From Lanius collurio (Eukaryota; Chordata; Aves; Passeriformes; Laniidae), in the NCBI GenBank assembly GCA_020086605.1, contig JACBWW010000012.1, forward strand, positions 12,051,925 to 12,115,924: DNA of 64,000 nucleotides, given 5' to 3'. Positions within the stretch are counted from its first letter, which is position 1. Each line of letters opens with the position of its first letter. A program made the position numbers and the translations under genes. Shown here one piece after another: positions 39,711-51,829 of this stretch. The notes under the pieces are model-generated. The model searched no databases, had not been told where the DNA came from, and saw only the letters and a list, made by a program, of their open reading frames with translations.

Positions 39711-41393
39711 CTCCTTGACTTCAACTGAAAGTGTTCAGAGCAGCTGTATAAGAGTGCTTGCACAAGAATGATTTCAGACTACACTGAGCTTTCTGAATCA
39801 GCTTATGTAGGAAGGTACCTTCTCATCTGATGTTGACAGACTTTATCTAAGCTCTGTGCAGGAATTCTGCCGTGCAGACATCTCAGATGCACAGTTGTTC
39901 TCAAATCTTTTCATCAAATTGGTAGAAAGGCCTGCTTCAGAACTGCAAGGACAAACACATCTTATCTTGGCCAAACACATCTGTGATGACAGATCCTTCT
40001 ACTCAAAGATGAAGAGCTCATAGAAGAATGTCTGAGAACTCCAGGCATGTGATCTCTGTAAGGGATCAGAGCCATCTGCCTGCTGTTGAAAACAGCCATT
40101 CTCACAGTCCAAATGCTGACAAGACAGCTTCATAAACATGTACTTTTTCTACAGGAAGTGTGGACTTCAGGCATTTCTAGTGTCAGGAGACCACTTAATT
40201 TTGTGTATACATCACTCAGCTGTGTCAATGACTTGGTACCCACCAGTCAGCCTAAATTCAGGACACATACTCTTTAATTTTTTCCAACAAGAGGTGAAAC
40301 CTTTCCACATCTTTCCTATATCTCATTGCTAAAGTCAATCTTCAGCTTGAGTGAAGGAAGAAGTTTTGCATCAATGACAATCCTACCACATGATCAGGTT
40401 ATTCTGATGCTTGCACCAGGTGGATCCCAGGATCACCTCTCTGTTCTACACCACACAATGTCACGAATCACAGCCAGGTTATCCATCTTTTGTACCTAGC
40501 TGTACTAATACTAGCCAAGTCTAGCAGTCTTGATGCTAACTAGCTGCTAAAGAGCAATAAACAGTTTCTTCTACGGTCCTTATCATTCTGACTCACAGGA
40601 AAAACAAGCCTAAAATAAAAAAAAAATAAAATAAATTAAAGACTGACTTACTAACCAAAGTGGGAAAAATGTCTTGTTGTGGTACTCTAACACCATGAAA
40701 AAAATAAAATTCTCTTTGTCAGTAGCTTACTAGTCAGGTATGAAGTAGCCAGAACATTTCTGCAAGTCTCTAAAAATACAGTTAGCAATAAGTTTTTCCT
40801 CACCTGACCATTTGATTTTGACAAGAGCTGGTAATACCCTAGAATCCAAAGCATATATTTTTCCTAGTTTATAAGTCATCATTTCTGTAGATTTCTACCA
40901 TAACCAAGAAGCCTGGACATGTATCTTCTGAATGCAGCCTATAACTGGGCAGCTGTAACAACTTAGTTTAAATTATGTTTCTAGCAAGTGTGAAAAGGCA
41001 CAGTGTGACAATTGCCATGTGCAGCAGCAAACTCCATCTAGCAAGTGCCTTTTAATCCATCTCTTGGCCAAATGTTTGCCACTGGAACTCTCTATATTCA
41101 TCCATGTGACAAGTATTAGTCACTGTCTAACGCCAGGAGCTGAATGAAATTATAGCTAGGATCAATTGCTACACCAGGTTTTCATGTTGCTTCTAATTTC
41201 TATAAGATCTGTGACTTGGGAAAGATAGGCCAATACTGCCTCTTAGTGGAAGGACAGCTGACTCAAAAGGTGAAGTGAATGCTGGTCTGTGGAAATATAC
41301 TGGAATACTTCAAGTGCCACACAGACCCTCAGCTGGCAGCCTTCAGAACTGCAAGGGGGTAAATGAAAGACCGTTGCAGTCAAGAATGTTTAG

Positions 41394-41492
41394 TAGTGAT
41401 GATGATAACGATGATGATAGTAATAATAGTAAAATAGTAGTATTAATAATAACAATAATAAAAATAATAATAATTGATAATAATAACAATAG
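41394..41492 (+). repeat. Imperfect trinucleotide repeat (GAT/AAT)n
   Basis: About 100 bp of interspersed GAT, AAT, AGT and AAC triplets, grading from GATGAT at the left to AATAATAAT at the right. It lies in intron F-G. Confidence 0.85.
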
Positions 41493-42361
41493 CTGAGCTT
41501 TGGCAAACTTCTTTACCTCCTTGGGGAGAAGTACAATTCAACAGAATGCTGGTATGACTTGCTGGCCAAAGCAATCTTCTTCTGTACGTGTGAGAACTAG
41601 GAATCTACATGGAAAACCATTTGGAAGAAGAAAGCAATGATACCTGGCAACATTAGTGGAAATGGTTCCAGGTGAGAATAAAAAGGAGCAGAATGTCTTA
41701 AATCACCTAGATTTCACCAAGTCAAAAGACCTACTTTAAATTCCAGGAGTGTTGGAGCTGTGCACTGTCATTTATTGTCTAGCTAGGTATGTTATAGAAC
41801 ATTAAGAAAACATTAACTAAACTAATTACAAATTCGAATCTGTTAGTCATCTAACAGAATTAAAGAGGTACGCTAATGTTGAAGAATACTTAATTAACAT
41901 GGTAAAAATTTGCAGGCAGAAAAAGCTCCACTAAAGTATTTCTATTTTCAAATTATGGACCATAGACCAAATACAAATGAGGGCTGCCTCAAATAGGCAC
42001 AATCCAGAATCTTCTGTCATTCCTGAGCTATATAATCCTTCTATGAATAATACCTTGAGATATTCTTTGAGTGGTTAAAAATTTATAGCCATCATTAAAG
42101 CCAGACTTGACAGTTTTCCTCTTCATGAAATAGCTCTTTCTAACTACAAAATTTGTTGCTTCTCTATTTCTAGAATTTCAATTACAATGGAATAAATTTC
42201 ATTGAAGAAAGTTGAAAAAATTATATGTGACAGCATATCAATATATGCATTTAATTATGAAGTCTGTTTCCTTCTAGTCTTCCTTGCACTGTAACCATTT
42301 TTCTTCCTACAAAACAAATGTTGAAGCATTTCTTACAAACACAAATGTGGTCATTTGAGCT

Positions 42362-42960
42362 TGAATGGTTTTGGCTGGGATAGAGCTAAATTTCTTCATA
42401 GTAAAATGTATGCTGCTATGTTTTGGATTTGTGCTAGAACTGGTGGTGACAACATACCAGTGTTTTAGTTATTGCTGAACAGCACTTACACAGCACAAGG
42501 GCCTATTTTGGATCTTCTCACCGCCCCACCACTGAGCAGGCTGGGAGTGCACAAGAAGCTGGGAGGGGATACAGCTAGGACAGCTGACCCCAGCTGACCA
42601 GAGGGATGTTCTACACCATATGGCATCATGCTGTGAAATAAAAGCTGGAAGAAAGAAGAGGGAAGGGCAGGGTGAACATTTGGAGTTATGACACTTGTTT
42701 TCCCAAGTAATCGTGAGATGTGATGGAGTCCTGCTTTCCTGGAAATGGCTAAGCACCTGCCTGCTATTGGAAAGCAGAGAAGGAATTACTTCTTTTGCAT
42801 TGCTTTCAGGTGCAATTCTGCTGTACCTATAAACTGTCTTTATCTCAAACCAAGAGCTTTTTCACTTTTATTCTTCCAATTCTCTTCCCTGTCCCAGAGC
42901 AGGGGAGTGAGAGAGTGGTTGTGTGGTACTGAGGCTGCTCATGGGAGTGGAACCACAGCA
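42362..42960 (+). mobile_element. Solo LTR of an avian ERVL-like endogenous retrovirus
   Basis: The 599-bp element begins TG and ends CA, and is flanked by a perfect 5-bp target-site duplication, GAGCT, at 42357-42361 and 42961-42965. The body matches, from memory, a common bird LTR type: a TTTTGGCTGGGATAGAG start, a CTATGTTTTGGATTTGTGCT block, an ACCCCAGCTGACCA block, a degraded TATA-like box near 42636-42643, and a CTGTCTTTATCTCA segment. A 5-bp duplication fits ERVL-type integration. No internal viral sequence is present, so the provirus was lost by LTR-LTR recombination. It lies antisense to the host gene in intron F-G. Confidence 0.88.
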
Positions 42961-44130
42961 GAGCTACAGCATTCAGCTGAACACAACTCCTATCACTGCA
43001 TTTTTTTTTATAACTGAGTTTCTGCTTGGGTTAAGTCTCTTCAAGCAATTTTAAAAACAGATTTCTGTGTGAATTTGGGAATGACATGTGTACTTCAATA
43101 TAAAAAAAACAGGATGAAATTTTGAAACTGGTATTCACTGCCATATTCATAAGTAGCCTCACAAACAAGAAGCTGGCCTCTTGTGCAGTGTAATATTAAA
43201 TGAGAAGGCAGAAAAGAGAAAGAGTGGCACAATGGTTGTGAATGGAATAATTTTGAAACATTACAAGGGTTTTTTTATGCATGTTTACCAAATTTCTCTA
43301 TAAATTCAATTGGAGTGCTGAGTAATTTCAGGAGATTAGTGATAAATGGGCACAAGTTGATTATTCAAGATAAAGCTGAGGGTCATTATCCTTAGCTGGT
43401 CATTAATCCCCATGAAATGACTGGTATTGAGATAGTAATTACTACTATAATGAAAATGGGGGGAAAAAAGCAGCATGACATTTTTCTTATGAAGCTGTCA
43501 GCTTCTAAAAAATTCATGTTTCTCTTATCACCCCATCAAGTTGCTTGAATCATTTTAACTCTTTGTACAGTTTATTTGTCGTGCTACAATTTTCATGTCA
43601 TCACCTCACTTAAGGTTTGGTTTTGCGTCTTACATTCTTGGAATTTCAGAAGGGCACAGCAAGGGGCAACAGTGATGGAAAAGAAAGACATGGCACATAA
43701 ATTCCCCCAAACCAGAAAATAAATAAAACATATTCTCAGAATTTTCTCTATAAAGTGTGTTCCACAATGAGGTAGAAGATTGCATTATGATGTTATCTAG
43801 CTGGTTTTTCCACATTTAATAGTGCTTTTAGCCATAGCACACATCCCAAATCTTTGTTCTAAACCAGGGTTCACCTTGTAGCCTTACAATATATGGAACT
43901 GATGTCAATGTCAACTCAGTCAGAAAACATGAAGATACTTCGCTAAAATGAAAAACATCATTAAACATTTGCAATTTTGCAAGTCAAGTTGGTGGTGTTT
44001 TGATGTGTCTTGCAAGGACTTTTGAGCCCTTGAAGTTCTTTTCCTTCTCATTTCCACTAGAAAAGCTAGAAAGATAGCATGAGCTGAAGGGAAGGCAATT
44101 TGGTCCCTGCTAGAAGCACTGTCATTCTGT

Positions 44131-44210
44131 TTCCAGGGCAAAAGACCCACACATGCTACATCACTACAACTTCCAGTGCAAAAGACCCCCACATGCTGCA
44201 TCATTACAAC
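44131..44210 (+). repeat. Two-copy tandem repeat, 40-bp unit
   Basis: Units 44131-44170 and 44171-44210 both start TTCCAG and contain GCAAAAGACCC, ACATGCT and TACAAC. By eye they differ at four positions, about 90% identity. It lies in intron F-G, about 0.6 kb downstream of exon F in gene order. Confidence 0.85.
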
Positions 44211-44820
44211 TTAGAAAATTAAAAACTCCATCTAAACTAAAAGCTTCTAACATAAAACATACGACATTTTAACATAAGGAAGTTTAAAAATAGTATTGCC
44301 CTATATATAGCTAGAGCAAACAAGATACAGATATTCATTACTCTTAGCATTTTTTTCTAAAGCTCTTCTGTGAACACTTTTCTAAGAAGAGGATCTCAGG
44401 AAAGCCACAGGATGGATTGAGGTTCTGCTGGAAAATTTGCAGTTGCTTCTGAAATGGTTCATTGTATGTAAGGAGGAAGTAGAGCCAGGCTCAAAACAGC
44501 TTTAGGCAAGAATGGCTCATGGGATGTGGCTGTGAGAGCTGCAAACCAATTACTTTGGCATGGAATAAAACCAGATAATGGTGGACACTGATAAGTGACT
44601 TGCAGTGCAGCTCAGGAAACTGATTTGTTCTTCTAGCTTACTTATATTTTTTGGAGAGTTTGAGGTGAAACTTAATGATTTATGTCAGCTAGCCAAATGA
44701 ATCATTCAATACTGGACAGCTATCAAAACTGGACTCTGGTTATTTGGAGAGAGAGTGAGCAGCAAATAAAAAATATTGCTTAAGTTCTGAAAGCTCTGAA
44801 TGGTACTGAGCAGAACATAC

Positions 44821-44895
44821 CTCAGAAAACAGCAAGTCCTTGTAAATATAGACATGTTTTTGATAGCCAAGGCTAAAGCATGACCTGTCAGTTTT
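44821..44895 (-). CDS. Exon F of the split gene (75 bp)
   Basis: It has a very good acceptor (ATTTTTTCCTCCAG) and a good donor (TCTGAG then GTATGT). Exactly 25 codons lie in phase 0 on both sides, including SLGYQKHVYIYKDLLFSE. It lies between two LTR-bearing introns; neither LTR touches the exon. Confidence 0.75.
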
Positions 44896-45024
44896 CTGGA
44901 GGAAAAAATGTAAGTTATTTGGGAGTAGAACATTGCCTGGGAAACAATTAATGTTATAGTGACAGAGGAACCAAATATAATTATGCATCACAGCAAATAA
45001 TAGGATTCAAAAGTGTACTAGATT

Positions 45025-46133
45025 TGCATGGACAAGTTTTGGTAGTGGTGGGGGGGTGGTGCTACAGGAGTGGATTCCATGAGAAGCTGCCAGAAGCTTC
45101 CCCCATGTCTCACAGAGTCAATGCCAGCTGGCTCCAGGACCACTGTTGGCCAAGGCTGAGCCAATCAGAGATGGTGAAAATCCCCCTGTGATAAGAAATT
45201 AAAGAAGGAAAAGAAGTTATTGTTCAGATTTAGTTGTGCTCAGAGAAGAGCAGGGTGAGAGGAATAGGTGAGAACAACAACTCTGCAGACACCAAGGTCA
45301 GTGGAGAAGGAAGGGCAGAAGATGCTCCAGGTGCTGGAGCTGAGCCTCCCCTGCAGCCTGTGGTGAAGACCATAAGGAAGCAGCTGTGCCCCAGCAGCTC
45401 AGAGAGGTCAGCGGGAGTGCAGAGATCCCTGTGGGGGAGACCCACACTGGAGCTGGTGAAGGATGCCTGAGAGGGGGCTATGAACCCATAGGAGGCCTAT
45501 GGTGTAATAGGCTTCTGGCAGGGACCTGAAGATCCACGGAGAGAGGAGCCCACACTGGAGCAGGTTACCTGGAAGGACTTATGACCCTGTGGGGGGACCC
45601 ATCCTGGAGCAAGTGTCTTCAAGGACTGCACCCCATGGAAAAGTGACCCACATTGGGGCAGTTTATGAAGAGCTGTATCCCATGGGAAGGACTCAGGCTG
45701 GAGAAGTTTGTGGAGAACTGTCTCCTGTGGGAGCCACCCCACACTGGAGCAGGGGAAGGACACCTCTCTCTGAACAACCACAGGAACAAACTGTGATGAA
45801 CTGACTGTGACCCCCATTCCCTGTCTCACTGCACCACTTTGGGGGAGGAGGTAGGGCTCGGGAAAGAGACCACTCTCTGGGGAGTGGTGGAGGTAATTTT
45901 GATTTGTTTTGCTTCTCATTATCCTGCTCTGATTCTGATCAGTAATAAATTCAGCTAATATCCCCAAGTCGAGTCTGTTCTGCCTGTGACAGGAATTGGT
46001 GAGTGATGTCTCCCTGTCCTTATCTCAATTCATGAACCTTTTGTTATATTTTCTTCCCCCCCACAGTTGTGGAGGGGAGTGACAGAGCAGCTGTGCTGGG
46101 TACCTGGCATCCAGCCAGGGTCAATCCACCATA
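45025..46133 (+). mobile_element. Long (about 1.1 kb) avian LTR, probably solo
   Basis: This sequence resembles a long bird endogenous-retrovirus LTR: a G-rich start (GGGGGGGTGGTGC), AAGCTGCCAGAAGCTTCCCCCATGT, repeated CCCACACTGGAGC units in the middle, AATAAA at 45944-45949 followed by CCCCAAGTCGAGTCTGTT, and a terminal CCTGGCATCCAGCCAGGGTCAA block ending near CCACCATA. No viral internal region flanks it. The exact ends and a target-site duplication could not be fixed, so boundaries are within about 10 bp. It is antisense to the host gene in intron E-F. Confidence 0.82.
45441..45750 (+). repeat. Degenerate internal tandem repeats within the long LTR
   Basis: The motif CCCACACTGG and variants recur at 45441, 45549, 45598, 45647, about 45687 and 45738. 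Spacing is about 45-54 bp (the first gap is two units), and each unit also carries a CCCTGTGG/CCCATGG-like segment. The array is what keeps long but meaningless frames open on both strands here. Confidence 0.65.
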
Positions 46134-46319
46134 GAAAGCACAGTAAAAAACAAGTTGCTGGTGACAGACCAACAACAGGGTTGCAGTTTGACTGTCTTGC
46201 ATCTGCCAGCGAAAGCCAGGACATGCTGTAGTGATGCATATGCAGTGGAGTTGGGCAAAATCTGCAACAGCTATTATATGCACACCATTAACAAATCTAA
46301 GCACTTAAAATTAAAAGGA

Positions 46320-46358
46320 GGAAAAAAAAAAAAAAAACCCAAAAAAAAAAAAACCCCA
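46320..46358 (+). repeat. Poly-A with C interruptions
   Basis: Two A runs (17 and 13 bases approximately) separated by CCC and ending CCCC. It lies about 190 bp past the end of the long LTR and is not obviously part of it. Confidence 0.8.
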
Positions 46359-47027
46359 ACCAAATCTAGACAACATACAACTTAGCTTCTAAGGAGATTC
46401 ATACCTATGAGATTTCACTCCATTCCTCCAAAATTCACTCCAAAATCAATTCTGTCTTTTCTACAAGTCCCATGAAGAAAGCACAGATCAGCACTGCTTG
46501 CGGATAACATACTACCAGTGCTGCTAAAGAAGTTGCATACCTCAGGGGAAACACAATGTGCTTTCCAATTTCCCAGTGCTCTTGTGAAAATCAAAGACAT
46601 AGCACATCCACCAGTGTGATTAGGGATGAATGTCTGCTGGCCTTCTCCAGACCCTACATAGGTGTGCAAATGTACTGCCTGTTCTTTCACCCTTTTCCTT
46701 CTGCAGGATAAACACAGCATCAAGAGGAATTCCTTATACTGCACTGTCATCCCACGTAGCTATGAAGAATATTCTTTTATGTCTCCTTTAAAATAATATT
46801 TTTAAAGATTGAAAATCTTAAGTTAGTTTTCTGCAGAACAGCTACTCTCTAAGGAATTCCAGTACAGCAGGAAAAAAAAGTAGTCCTGGATAAATCAGCA
46901 AAAAAAGGCTGTTTATTATTTCACTGCTGGTAGTCCCATGTGCATTTCTATGGCACTCATACGTCGAAAGTACTAGCATGTGTGCCTGCAATCTTGAAGC
47001 ATGCTCAACATTTCAGTAATTACATTT

Positions 47028-47275
47028 ACTGCAATAGGACCCAAGGGAATGAAATGAAGTTGCACTGGAGGAAGTTCAGATTGAACATCAGGAAAAGGAT
47101 CCTCACTGGAACTGGCTCCCCAGGCGAGTGATCACAGCATCAAGCCTGTGTGAGTTCAAGGAGTGTCTGGATGATGCTCTTGGTCATATGGTTTAGTTTT
47201 AGGAAGTCCTGTGAGGAGCAGGGAGGTGGATTCAATCCTTTGGTGTCCTTTCAAAGTGGTACACACTATGACTGA
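47028..47275 (+). mobile_element. CR1 LINE 3' fragment in intron E-F
   Basis: Plus-oriented CR1 sequence reads GTTGCACTGGAGGAAGTTCA, GAACATCAGGAAAAGGATCC, GAACTGGCTCCCCAGGCGAG, TGGATGATGCTCTTGGTCAT and ATGGTTTAGTTTTAGGAAGT. Compared with the usual order, a short block between the TCACTG and GAACTGG segments is deleted. The terminal tail is degraded. Confidence 0.78.
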
Positions 47276-48748
47276 TTCCCTTTAATAGTTACCTTACCTC
47301 CATAGTAGTTCTTGTAAAACACTGGAGTCCGTATTCAGCATACACCTCCTTCATTGCAGTTAATTAAGGTAAGACACTTTTTACTGGTCTGTTTGTTAGA
47401 TGAATGCCATTACAACTACAACATATTTGTACATTTATCACAAGCCATGGTAGACCCTGATGTCTTTTTTTTTTTAATTAGTTGTGTGATATTTTTTCTA
47501 CAGAATCAAATCCTGGGAGCTTGTCATTAGGGCAAAAATTTGGAAATACTTGAAAACATCTATTAAGAAGTTTGTTAGACCTCATGGCTGAAAAAGCAAT
47601 CAGTAAACATAATTCAAGTACACCCTAAAGGTTTAAAGACTGAACCATTATTTTATTTTGAGAGTGTTGAATCATGATTTCCAATACTTTGAGGTGGCAG
47701 CTGCAAGACACTTGCAAGCTGAAATACCAATTTAATGAGTAACCTATAGAAATATTCAGAATACCATTAGAAAATTTTCAAGCTTGGATCATACTAAAAA
47801 CTTTGCAGAGATAAAAAATAACTGAAAAATACTGCTGAGGCACCAGGAACTATAAATTCTTAAAACCTCTTAATACTTATATTAGGGAGAGCAAAGGGTG
47901 AGGACGGTTCGTTTGTTTTCAAAAACCTAACTGCAGTCTCCCAGACTTTAAAATGGTGATTAATATAAAGACAAGAATACACTTACTGAATTAGTTAATG
48001 TTTCTTTGCACTAAAGATTATTTGAGATGATAAAAAATAGGATAGCAGGTAAAAAATATAAGAAATGCTAGGCTTATAATGACATATTTCTTATATTTTC
48101 TTTCTTGTGTCAAAATTTTCCTGCAGGAATAATATACCATCTTGAGGACAAAGCATTTGCCTAGTTTCAAAGACCACTGCATTTTTTCATCCCCTGCCCT
48201 TTCTTGCTAGTAAACACTTGCACTGTTTTTTGTGCTGTACTCAAATATTTTGCTAAATATATCAGCTTTATCCTTTAAATCCTCTAATGACAGAGTATTG
48301 AAATAAATTATATTTCTATGTAATGAACCTTTTGTTCAGGTGTGGGTTTATGTGGGGAAAAAAAAAGTGAGGAAATTGCTGCCATATTGTACTATTCTTT
48401 CATCTGAATGAAAAAAACCAGATGTGGCCAAAAAAAGCTGCCTAGATTAGCAAATAAATCCCACATACATTTCTTCCAGTCCAAGCATCCATGTATTATA
48501 ATAAACCACATTCTGCACCAAGTTTAAAGTGAATTGCCATCACGTAAACAGGAAGACAATACATTTGGGTTTAGCACTTCATAATTATTTGTTTCTTTTT
48601 AAAATGGCTAGACTGATCTGTTAGAAGAGAAACTGTAATAACCACTTTCCACTAGAACCTCTTCAGTTAGAGTCTACAACACAAAAGAACTCAATTTCAG
48701 TGCATTAAGAGTAATAAATGAAAACATACAGGTACATATACAGCTTAC

Positions 48749-48801
48749 CTGCAACTGCTCATATGTCATCCCTTCTGCCATGCCAGAAGTGCCAAGAATG
48801 C
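48749..48801 (-). CDS. Exon E of the split gene (53 bp)
   Basis: Acceptor TACTTTAAG and strong donor TTGCAG then GTAAGC flank 53 bp. Two bases complete a glycine codon from exon D, and 17 codons follow (ILGTSGMAEGMTYEQLQ). The other two frames contain TGA. It exits in phase 0, as exon F requires. Confidence 0.75.
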
Positions 48802-49867
48802 CTTAAAGTAAAAGGCAAGTAATGTTATACCACTGAATTTGGGATTAATGCTCCCTTATCAGTTTCTTAGCAATTCCACTACAAACATAATGACAGAGAT
48901 GCTTCATGATCAGTAACTCCCACTGAGTACAACAACTCCTGAAGAGATGGGGTGACTTTATGGCATGATACAAACGTTTGATGCTCGCACATTATGGAAG
49001 TGTTCTAACCAATGAAAAATAAGTTAAAGACTTAATGTAACAGAAATCAGAAGTGCAACTTTCTTATTTTTTCCCACTTACAGGGGAAATTTACAGTGGA
49101 AAGGGCACACAGCCAACAGCAATTTGTGAGGACAACAGTATTTTCTGCAGGTTAAGAGATTTAAAAATTACAGATAATGAGCATCTCAACAAATTGCATT
49201 ATCATCTCCGGGAACAAAATAATGCTCATATTTAAAGTTATTGTTAGGGACTCATTTCCTACTCAAATATCACCCTTGACACTTAGTATTAATTTTGGTT
49301 TTTGCAATAAGCTGTGGAACAGAGATGCTATTTTCAACACAAAGGCCATCAAAATTTAAGTTTCTCATTCTTCTCTCTGGCACCACAGATTTTAATGTTA
49401 CCGTATCCTCTAGTCCATGGATTGCAACATAGTTTTTTCTGTATTTAGAAGAATGCAAATAGCACAATGACAGGCTGCACATTTCCCTTATGTCCATTGC
49501 ACAAAAAAGCACATGATAAAAAAATCTCTGAACCAGGAATTGTACTTCCCCAGCCCAGATGATACCACAGGTGGAAAGTTTGATTCTACATGGTATTTAT
49601 GATTTGTCTTGCTGAGTATCACTAGTCCAAAGTATAATGCAGTGGTAAACTGCATTTCTTACCATGAATTAAACAAAATAAAACAAAAAACAACCAACCA
49701 AAAACCTCAAACCAAAAAACACCAAACCAGAAAATCAGTATAGTCAACATAACTTTATTGTCCTTAAAGACTGATCTTGGAGTAGCGATTCCTTCTGCTT
49801 TGGTACCATACACTTTATTAGAAATACATATATATGCCACTATAGAAGTTTATGATGTTTTGTTTAC
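48802..49867 (-). other. Intron D-E
   Basis: About 1.07 kb, with an A- and C-rich low-complexity stretch at 49674-49738. No repeat family was recognised. Confidence 0.5.
49674..49738 (+). repeat. A- and C-rich low-complexity tract
   Basis: Composed of AAAACA, CCAACC and AAACACC words within intron D-E. Confidence 0.75.
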
Positions 49868-49976
49868 CTTTTCTATCATCTGGAAGCAACATATTTCCAC
49901 CTAAATAAAGATGTACCCCATGCCAATCTGCTGTGAAGATGTAGGGTTCAATCCATTCAGGAGAACCTTGCAGCAG
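49868..49976 (-). CDS. Exon D of the split gene (109 bp, aromatic-rich)
   Basis: This is the clearest exon in the window. It has a T-rich tract and TTCCCTAG acceptor, a donor of AAAAG then GTAAAC, and one open frame of 36 codons plus one base. The peptide includes SPEWIEPYIFTADWHG and VHLYLGGNMLLPDD, with the mixed hydrophobic, aromatic and charged pattern of a folded domain. I could not assign it to a known family. The leftover G combines with GC of exon E to give a glycine codon. Confidence 0.82.
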
Positions 49977-51728
49977 CTAGGGAATAAAAAAAAGAGAAAA
50001 AAGAAAAGAGATACCTGAAATATCCATCCTTCCCATTTTCCAAAACCTCAGACTTCTAGGAGGCAGCTTACCCTTTCCTATGTTTCCCAGCGCAATCAAA
50101 ATCAAAAAGTCAAAAGAAATTTCAGGCCTTTTTAGACTAATGAAAAACTGGTGAACACAATTATGAACATCCTACCTTCTTCTCTGTACAAACACGGAAC
50201 ATTGCAAGCTGCATTTAGTATAAAGCACTGAATTGTCCAGATAATCTGAATAAAATGTAACAAACTATACATTAATGTGAAGATAAACAGGAAAGTTTAT
50301 TCTCTTGAACCTATGAGAGAAGCAGCTGATGACTCTGGTTTTTAAAATTGTGGCTTCAAGTGAAATTGTTAACCCACACTCAAGTGGCATAATTCCCATA
50401 AAAGAGATCCCAGCACTTTTGAAAACTCAAAGTCAGTTCATCTACTTGATTATATGAGCAATGATTCTGACATTAAACTTAAAAAATCTAGTTTTGAAAA
50501 TATCCACTGGTAACAACTCTGACAGGACTTCCTTCGTGTACGGGAGAGAAATTCCAGTCATGCATTTCTGCAGCATGGTAACACTTCCACTGTTACAGAA
50601 ACAGAAGAATCTCTGTTGTTGGAAGACATTTACTTCACCACTGGTCTTTGAAGGAATCTTTTCCTCTGTAATTCTAATTAGGTTTTCTAATGTGGCATAG
50701 TTAAAATCCCATCATTTTAAAATTTTATTTCCAGAAATTGTACAATCTGACTGCAATTCAACCTAATTCTTTTCTCTGTTTAGGCTCCTCCCACTACCTC
50801 CAAATGATATCCATGTCACCCAGTACATTTATAGCATTGTTTTTGGTAAATTATGTAACATTTATGGTTATCAATTCTCCATCCTTCTAACTGCACTTTT
50901 TGATGTTGATTGCTATTAATAGAATATAACTAATTCCTTTAAGGTAGAATGCTCAGAATTGCATTCAATATTTCAAACATTTTCAATTTACTACAATTTA
51001 CTTTTTAAACAGATTATTTCTTCCCTTTTCTGCAGGTTTAAATCCAATACTTTTGAAGCTAACACAGTTTTGCAGTTGATAAAATTGACAAATAACTTCC
51101 TTTATTTCTGAACCACGGAAAATCAAGTTCATTTTATAAAAAACTCTTCATTTTTCTTATCGTATTTGGCATCCTTTTCTGAGAACATCAACTCAATACA
51201 CAATAAGCAGGTATTTCTTAGATTAAGTGTTATGGCTGAAATACAGGAATTATTTAACGTAAATCCTAACTTGATTTACAGCACAGAATTAAACTGATAG
51301 CTCAGAAAGAAGTATCTTTAACTACCTTTCTAATGTACTACCAATGTACTACCTTCTACGAAGTTTTAGAAACTCAGATTTATTACAGAAGCAAAGGAAG
51401 GACCCAGCATTTGGGGTCATCTGTTTTGTAGCAACCAAAGACACAGAAAATTCCATAATTCAGTGGAAATAGGAGATAATCAAATCAAGTTACATAGGAG
51501 AATTATATGAATGATAATAAGTCACCTCAGTCATCAAATTCTAGGTACAATAATATACTAATAACTGCTGTATCATCAATTAATAAATGAAATGTCTTAG
51601 CTTCAGTCTCCCAGACTACACAGATGCCAAGGAAGTACACTTATATTTTTTGCGACATTAATATCAATTGCATGATTGAACAGAAAGAGAGACAAACTTG
51701 ACCACAAGTAGTAAATGGTGTACCACAC
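49977..51728 (-). other. Intron C-D
   Basis: About 1.75 kb. It contains a perfect 11-bp tandem duplication (AATGTACTACC twice) at 51332-51353. Nothing else was recognised. Confidence 0.5.
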
Positions 51729-51829
51729 CTTTTTGATTTCTGATTTCAGATTACAAGGATTGCTCTGCTGACTGAAGAGAGACTTCTTGAATCTCTCAAT
51801 GATTCTCCTTTTCAAGTTGCATTGCAAAG
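51729..51829 (-). CDS. Exon C of the split gene (101 bp, basic segment)
   Basis: The acceptor is strong (GCTTCCTCCAG) and the donor is AAAAAG then GTGTGG. Two bases complete the codon begun by exon B, then 33 codons follow in the only open frame. The peptide is rich in lysine and arginine (for example CNLKRRIIERFKKSLF) and polar residues, consistent with a surface helix or a nucleic-acid or protein contact, though this is only an inference from composition. It ends in phase 0, matching exon D. Confidence 0.68.

Larger units (their letters stand above)
36901..44820 (-). other. Intron F-G
   Basis: About 7.9 kb. It holds a CR1 fragment (37972-38350), poly-A (38741-38759), an A- and C-rich tract (39595-39710), an imperfect trinucleotide repeat (41394-41492), a solo LTR (42362-42960) and a 40-bp tandem duplication (44131-44210). 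No open segment with matching phases was noticed between exons F and G. Confidence 0.55.
44896..48748 (-). other. Intron E-F
   Basis: About 3.85 kb. It holds the roughly 1.1-kb LTR at 45025-46133, an A-rich tract at 46320-46358 and a plus-strand CR1 fragment at 47028-47275. Confidence 0.55.

Noticed and set aside
45234..45470. 78-codon plus-strand frame
   Set aside because: Also inside the LTR and a product of its repeat composition.
45497..45967. Longest open frame in the window, 156 codons, minus strand
   Set aside because: It lies entirely inside the long LTR, antisense to it, and is kept open by the internal repeats. There is no coding similarity.
48061..48420. Region checked for an extra exon between E and F
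   Set aside because: No segment with both splice sites and an open phase-0 frame; exons E and F already match directly.
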